From contig JAGVEE010000046.1 in the NCBI GenBank assembly GCA_020058405.1, forward strand, positions 1 through 9,400: DNA of 9,400 nucleotides, written 5' to 3'. Each line of letters starts with the position of its first letter. Positions within the stretch are counted from its first letter, which is position 1. The DNA comes from Sphingobacteriales bacterium. GTDB taxonomy: Bacteria > Bacteroidota > Bacteroidia > Sphingobacteriales > Sphingobacteriaceae. Positions 6,551 to 9,400 of this stretch are shown here, in pieces. The notes below the pieces were generated by a model that saw nothing but the letters and a program-made list of their open reading frames with translations, was not told where the DNA came from and did no database searches. The position numbers were made by a program, and so were the translations under genes.

Positions 6551-7543
6551 TCATTCTTTCGCATATTTCACAACCACTTTCTTTTTCTCCAACTCTTTTA
6601 GAACCTTCATGTTTGTTGAGGTGTTAGTGCCTTCAAATAAAAGTGGATTATCTCGCAACATCAATAATTCTAGTTTCGGCATATTTAGTAGTTCATCTGG
6701 CAACACAGAAAGTTTGTTGTTTGACACATCTAATTCTACCAATTTTGGTAATTGCATAACCTCCGTTGGGAAATACATGAACTGGTTGCCTTGAATATCC
6801 AAGCGCTCCAAGGAATCTAAGTTGTTTATACAAAGAGGTAAGGCATTTAAATTATTATCTTGTAAGTATAAAAACTTAAGCTTGTTTAATTCGCATAATT
6901 GCTCCGGCATGTCGTTTAACTTATTGAATGATAAAAAAATGCGCTCGAGGTTTTTTAAGTTTGCTAATTGGCTATCTATTTTATGTAGCTTGTTGTAATA
7001 AAAATCGAATTCTTTAAGTGTACTCAGTTTATAAAAATTAGAAGGAATGTATTCAATTTTATTTTGATAAAATATTAACACTTCAATACGCTTCAAACGG
7101 TTAATATCATTGGGTATTACGGTAATCTTGTTTTTAGCTAAATTTAAGTTGCGCAATTTTGGTAAGCGTAATAAAGCAGGAGGCAAGTGTTGTAATCTAT
7201 TATCAACAATACTAAGTTTTTCTATTTTTTTATATTGATATGCACATATTTTTACTTCAGAAATTTTATTAAAATTTAAGTTAATTTCCTTCAACTTTTT
7301 ATTTTTTCGTAAACGTTTCGGAAATTTAAGGAGTTTATTTCTGCTTAGGTTTATGGTCTCTAAATTTTTAAACTTTGCAACCGATCTTGGTAGGGTTAAA
7401 AGTTTCTGCTCAGATAGGTTGAGGATATAAACGGAGTCTTTGTTATTCAGTGCCTCGTGTATGTTTGAATAGACCTTGGTTTTCTGGGCAAATACATTAC
7501 AAGTAAAAAATATAATGAAGTAAAATGGTATTGTTTTTTTCAT
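6551..7543 (-). CDS. Secreted leucine-rich-repeat protein with twelve 23-residue repeats
   Basis: The 330-residue product has a signal peptide (MKKTIPFYFIIFFTCNVFAQ, cleavage near 19/20), then an almost pure LRR solenoid from about residue 38 to 310. The consensus is roughly LPxxLxxLxxLxxLxLxxNKL. The conserved Asn falls at residues 69, 92, 115, 138, 161, 184, 207, 230, 253, 276 and 299, exactly 23 apart, with a first degenerate repeat around 46. No insertion interrupts the register. A short charged tail (ELEKKKVVVKYAKE) closes the protein; there is no sorting domain, transmembrane anchor or enzymatic domain. LRR proteins of this plain type normally bind other proteins; the partner cannot be told. 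The ATG at 7541-7543 is preceded by seven A residues. The upstream region is a copy of the 91-bp dispersed repeat, whose edge lies 7 bases from the start codon. Confidence 0.88.
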   Translation of the reverse strand: MKKTIPFYFIIFFTCNVFAQKTKVYSNIHEALNNKDSVYILNLSEQKLLTLPRSVAKFKNLETINLSRNKLLKFPKRLRKNKKLKEINLNFNKISEVKICAYQYKKIEKLSIVDNRLQHLPPALLRLPKLRNLNLAKNKITVIPNDINRLKRIEVLIFYQNKIEYIPSNFYKLSTLKEFDFYYNKLHKIDSQLANLKNLERIFLSFNKLNDMPEQLCELNKLKFLYLQDNNLNALPLCINNLDSLERLDIQGNQFMYFPTEVMQLPKLVELDVSNNKLSVLPDELLNMPKLELLMLRDNPLLFEGTNTSTNMKVLKELEKKKVVVKYAKE

Positions 7544-7550
7544 TTTTTTA

Positions 7551-7641
7551 TTAGCTCACAAAGTACTCAAAGTACTCGCAAAGATACACAAAGTAATTCT
7601 TAGTGTTTTTTGCTAATTTTTGCGCTCTTTGCTTGAGCGAT
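7551..7641. repeat. 91-bp imperfect inverted-repeat element, copy A (left of hicAB)
   Basis: This copy aligns without gaps to 8276-8366, with about 75 of 91 positions identical by hand and the first 25 bases identical. The left arm has four AAAG units whose G residues fall at 7563, 7572, 7583 and 7593, close to one helical turn apart. The right arm has three TTTGC units (G at 7612, 7622 and 7631). The arms are loosely complementary, so the element can fold back. It lies between the LRR start codon and the hicA promoter. On the minus strand it contains TATCTTTG (7579-7586), a match to the -7 consensus that could serve the LRR gene. Confidence 0.85.
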
Positions 7642-7657
7642 AATTCTTGATTAAATA

Positions 7658-7689
7658 ATTGTAAATAAGTAAATAATAATTTACCTTTG
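7658..7689 (+). promoter_or_regulatory. Candidate hicAB promoter (ATTG at -33, TACCTTTG at -7)
   Basis: ATTG at 7658-7661 and TACCTTTG at 7682-7689 match both Bacteroidota promoter boxes with 20 bases between them. Transcription would start around 7692-7697, at the likely hicA start codon. TAAATAA occurs three times at 7652, 7662 and 7670, and TAAAT/ATTTA form a small inverted repeat at 7670-7683, which makes this stretch a plausible binding site for the HTH domain of HicB. Confidence 0.55.
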
Positions 7690-7692
7690 TTT

Positions 7693-7881
7693 GTGAAATG
7701 TTCGGAGATGTATAGGTGGTTGATTAGTGATGGGTGGGTTCCAATTTCACAAAAAGGGTCTCATGTAAAACTAGTACATAAGTTTAAGCCTGGTATAATA
7801 ATTTTTCCCAATCATGGGAGTCAGGAATTAGGTAAAGGCTTGCAATTGAAAATTATTAGAATGGCTCAGTTGAATAAATAA
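7693..7881 (+). CDS. hicA: HicA-type mRNA interferase toxin
   Basis: This small 62-residue protein of the HicA/YcfA family is predicted to cleave mRNA in the cytosol, stopping translation when its antitoxin is lost. Seen: the N-terminal helix KCSEMYRWLISDGWV, then the catalytic strand SQKGSHVKL with the family's active-site His at residue 24, and PNHGSQELGKG (39-49) followed by a C-terminal helix. Length and motif order fit complete family members. I chose GTG at 7693 because its first residues (M-K-C-S-E) match the usual HicA N-terminus. The frame opens upstream at TTG 7687, inside the -7 box, and the first ATG is at 7708, which would cut the first helix. The stop is one base before the hicB ATG, the usual toxin-first hicAB arrangement. 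The pair lies between two copies of a 91-bp repeat. The active His is intact, so the toxin looks functional. Confidence 0.9.
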   Translation: MKCSEMYRWLISDGWVPISQKGSHVKLVHKFKPGIIIFPNHGSQELGKGLQLKIIRMAQLNK

Positions 7882-7882
7882 T

Positions 7883-8272
7883 ATGAAAAAGCTAAAGAAA
7901 AAAATTGAGGTAACTATCGAAAAAACATCTACAGGATACTCTGCTTATACCAATGATTTAGACGTTTTTACTACTGCTAAAAATTTGAAGCTACTCCAAG
8001 TAAACCTCTTAGAAGCCTTAAATCTTTTTTATGAGAGTGATGGATTTAGTATATCCGTAGATAATTTAAAACTAAAACTAGATTTTCAGCAGTTTTTTCA
8101 ATATTATAAAGTATTAAACGCTAATTTTTTAGCAGAACGTATTGGAATGAATCCAACACTGTTATCGCAATATGTGCGTGGTAAAAAACAACCATCTAGC
8201 AAGCAAACCAATAAAATTATTAATGGCATTCAAACTATTGGTAAAGAATTATCAGAAATAAAGTTAGTTTGA
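7883..8272 (+). CDS. hicB: HicB-type antitoxin with C-terminal DNA-binding domain
   Basis: This 129-residue protein follows the HicA-like toxin gene by one base and is expected to bind and neutralise it and to repress the operon. Residues about 8-52 form the partly degenerate RNase H-like HicB fold (VTIEKTSTGYSAYTNDLD, then a helix around LLEALNLFYES). Residues about 80-117 form a helix-turn-helix of the Cro/CI type (FLAERIGMNPTLLSQYVRG, then KQPSSKQTNKI), which fits antitoxins that bind their own promoter. The N-terminal domain is divergent, and without hicA beside it I would call it with less certainty. The TGA stop at 8270-8272 is three bases from the start of repeat copy B. There is no clear intrinsic terminator other than the fold-back potential of that repeat. 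Confidence 0.85.
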   Translation: MKKLKKKIEVTIEKTSTGYSAYTNDLDVFTTAKNLKLLQVNLLEALNLFYESDGFSISVDNLKLKLDFQQFFQYYKVLNANFLAERIGMNPTLLSQYVRGKKQPSSKQTNKIINGIQTIGKELSEIKLV

Positions 8273-8275
8273 TTT

Positions 8276-8366
8276 TTAGCTCACAAAGTACTCAAAGTAC
8301 ACACAATGTTTCACAAAGAAATGCTTCGCGCCCTTTGCTATTTTTTGCTCTCTTTGCCTGAACGAT
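8276..8366. repeat. 91-bp imperfect inverted-repeat element, copy B (right of hicAB)
   Basis: Same length and orientation as the copy at 7551-7641, offset by exactly 725 bases, with the first 25 bases identical and about 16 mismatches in the rest. The AAAG register is kept, with G at 8288, 8297, 8308 (mutated to AATG) and 8318, as are the TTTGC units (G at 8337, 8347 and 8356). It begins three bases after the hicB stop and fills most of the 143-bp gap between hicB and the convergent purB gene. The rest of that gap (8367-8415) shows only short ATTCAC-like iterations. Confidence 0.85.
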
Positions 8367-8415
8367 TTCTATCCTATTAGCAATGTCCTTCCCCAAATTC
8401 ACAATTCACCATTCA

Positions 8416-9400
8416 TCAAAATCCCGTATACGAACTCGGGCTCACCGCTTTCAACTCAATCTTAAGATCTTCGCTCACATCCAAAGTATCTATAAACGCG
8501 TGCATGCTTTTTTGAGTAATTTGTTCATTGGTGCGGGTCAATGCTTTTAGCGCCTCATATGGTTTAGGATAAGCCTCTCTGCGAAGTATGGTTTGTATCG
8601 CTTCTGCCACAACTGCCCAATTATTTTCGAGGTCTTGAGCAAGTGCATCTTTATTCAATAATAATTTAAACAAGCCGCGCTCTAAAGATTTTAAGCTAAT
8701 TAGCGTATGCGCAAATGGAACACCTACATTACGCAACACAGTACTGTCTGTTAAATCTCTTTGTAAACGCGAAACCGGTAATTTTGCAGATAAAAATTCG
8801 AATACAGCATTGGCCATTCCGAAATTACCTTCAGCATTTTCAAAATCGATAGGGTTTACTTTATGTGGCATAGCAGATGAACCTACTTCGCCTTCTTTAA
8901 TTTTTTGTTTGAAATAATTCATCGATATGTATTGCCACATATCTCTTGAGAAATCAATTAATATCGTATTAATGCGTTTGAAATTATCGCACAATGCTGC
9001 AAACTGATCGTAATGTTCTATTTGAGTAGTATGTTGAGAGCGCTGTAGTCCTAAATTTTTGTTAACAAATTCATTTGCAAACAATACCCAATCTGTATCT
9101 GGGAAAGCAACTTTGTGTGCATTTAAATTTCCCGTTGCGCCTCCAAATTTTGCAGCAAAGGGAATGTGTTTCAATGCCATTAATTGTACCTCTAAGCGCT
9201 CAACAAAAACACTTATTTCTTTACCTAAACGAGTAGGCGAAGCTGGTTGCCCATGTGTGTGGGCAAGCATCGGAATGTCTTTCCAATCTTCTGCCAATTT
9301 ACTCAGATGGTTAACCAATGAGTGTAATTCTGGCAACATTATTTTTTCTACAGCGTGTTTAATGCTGAGGGGAATAGCTGTATTATTAATGTCTTGTGAA
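8416..9400 (-). CDS. purB: Adenylosuccinate lyase, C-terminal 327 residues (N-terminus beyond the window)
   Basis: This cytosolic fumarase/aspartase-superfamily enzyme catalyses two steps of purine synthesis: release of fumarate from SAICAR to give AICAR, and from adenylosuccinate to give AMP. The frame stays open to the right edge, where it reads SQDINNTAIPLSIK, a conserved family segment, so the internal ATG at 9337-9339 is not the start. About 120 N-terminal residues are missing compared with the usual length of about 450. Seen in the fragment: HTHGQP (47-52) with the general-acid His, TTQIEHYD, the signature loop GSSAMPHKVNPIDFENAEGN from residue 173 with the catalytic Ser, and LPVSRLQRDLTDSTVLRN. 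It is closest to the E. coli-type PurB. The C-terminus at SPSSYTGF looks natural. The gene is convergent with hicB, and the stop lies 50 bases from repeat copy B. Confidence 0.96.
   Translation of the reverse strand, partial: SQDINNTAIPLSIKHAVEKIMLPELHSLVNHLSKLAEDWKDIPMLAHTHGQPASPTRLGKEISVFVERLEVQLMALKHIPFAAKFGGATGNLNAHKVAFPDTDWVLFANEFVNKNLGLQRSQHTTQIEHYDQFAALCDNFKRINTILIDFSRDMWQYISMNYFKQKIKEGEVGSSAMPHKVNPIDFENAEGNFGMANAVFEFLSAKLPVSRLQRDLTDSTVLRNVGVPFAHTLISLKSLERGLFKLLLNKDALAQDLENNWAVVAEAIQTILRREAYPKPYEALKALTRTNEQITQKSMHAFIDTLDVSEDLKIELKAVSPSSYTGF

Noticed and set aside
6450..6794. Plus-strand 114-codon frame across the LRR/hypothetical gene junction
   Set aside because: Overlaps two better minus-strand genes; no recognisable motif.
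7561..7593. Spaced AAAG units as a CRISPR array
   Set aside because: Units are 4-7 bases at 10-bp spacing, far from CRISPR repeat and spacer sizes, and no cas gene is present.
7551..8366. Insertion sequence or composite transposon around hicAB
   Set aside because: No transposase, and the flanking repeats are direct, only 91 bp and about 82% identical; no target-site duplication could be identified.
9337..9339. ATG at 9339 as the start of purB
   Set aside because: The frame continues upstream with conserved PurB residues (SQDINN) to the window edge.

Overview
The window looks like a chromosomal segment from a member of the Bacteroidota. It is AT-rich, start codons lack Shine-Dalgarno sequences but have A-rich upstream stretches, and SecD and SecF are fused into one polypeptide. 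Several upstream regions carry exact matches to the TAnnTTTG -7 promoter element known from this phylum. I cannot place it below phylum level from the sequence alone.

Layout. The left edge holds the 3' end of a plus-strand ribonuclease Z gene (to 224), which meets a minus-strand secreted or outer-membrane beta-barrel-like protein (217-828) tail to tail. A 294-bp gap (829-1122) holds short palindromes and repeats plus a strong hairpin terminator for the next gene. Then comes a minus-strand series, read from right to left: a secreted 12-repeat leucine-rich-repeat protein (6551-7543), an uncharacterised cytosolic protein (5832-6497), a LysM/double-psi-barrel envelope protein (4881-5792), uridine kinase (4266-4880, directly abutting the LysM gene) and the secDF translocon fusion (1123-4095, separate upstream region with its own promoter candidate). 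On the plus strand, a hicAB toxin-antitoxin pair (7693-8272) sits between the LRR gene and a minus-strand adenylosuccinate lyase gene (purB, 8416 to beyond the right edge).

Most of the window is housekeeping: tRNA 3' processing, protein export, pyrimidine salvage and purine synthesis. The accessory part is 7551-8366. There hicAB is bracketed almost exactly by two direct copies of a 91-bp imperfect inverted-repeat element, about 82% identical by hand alignment. The likely hicA start (GTG) lies where transcription should begin, so the toxin message may be leaderless. I found no tRNA or rRNA gene, CRISPR array, transposase or phage gene. The main candidate for something undescribed is the repeat-bracketed hicAB cassette; the gene families themselves are known.
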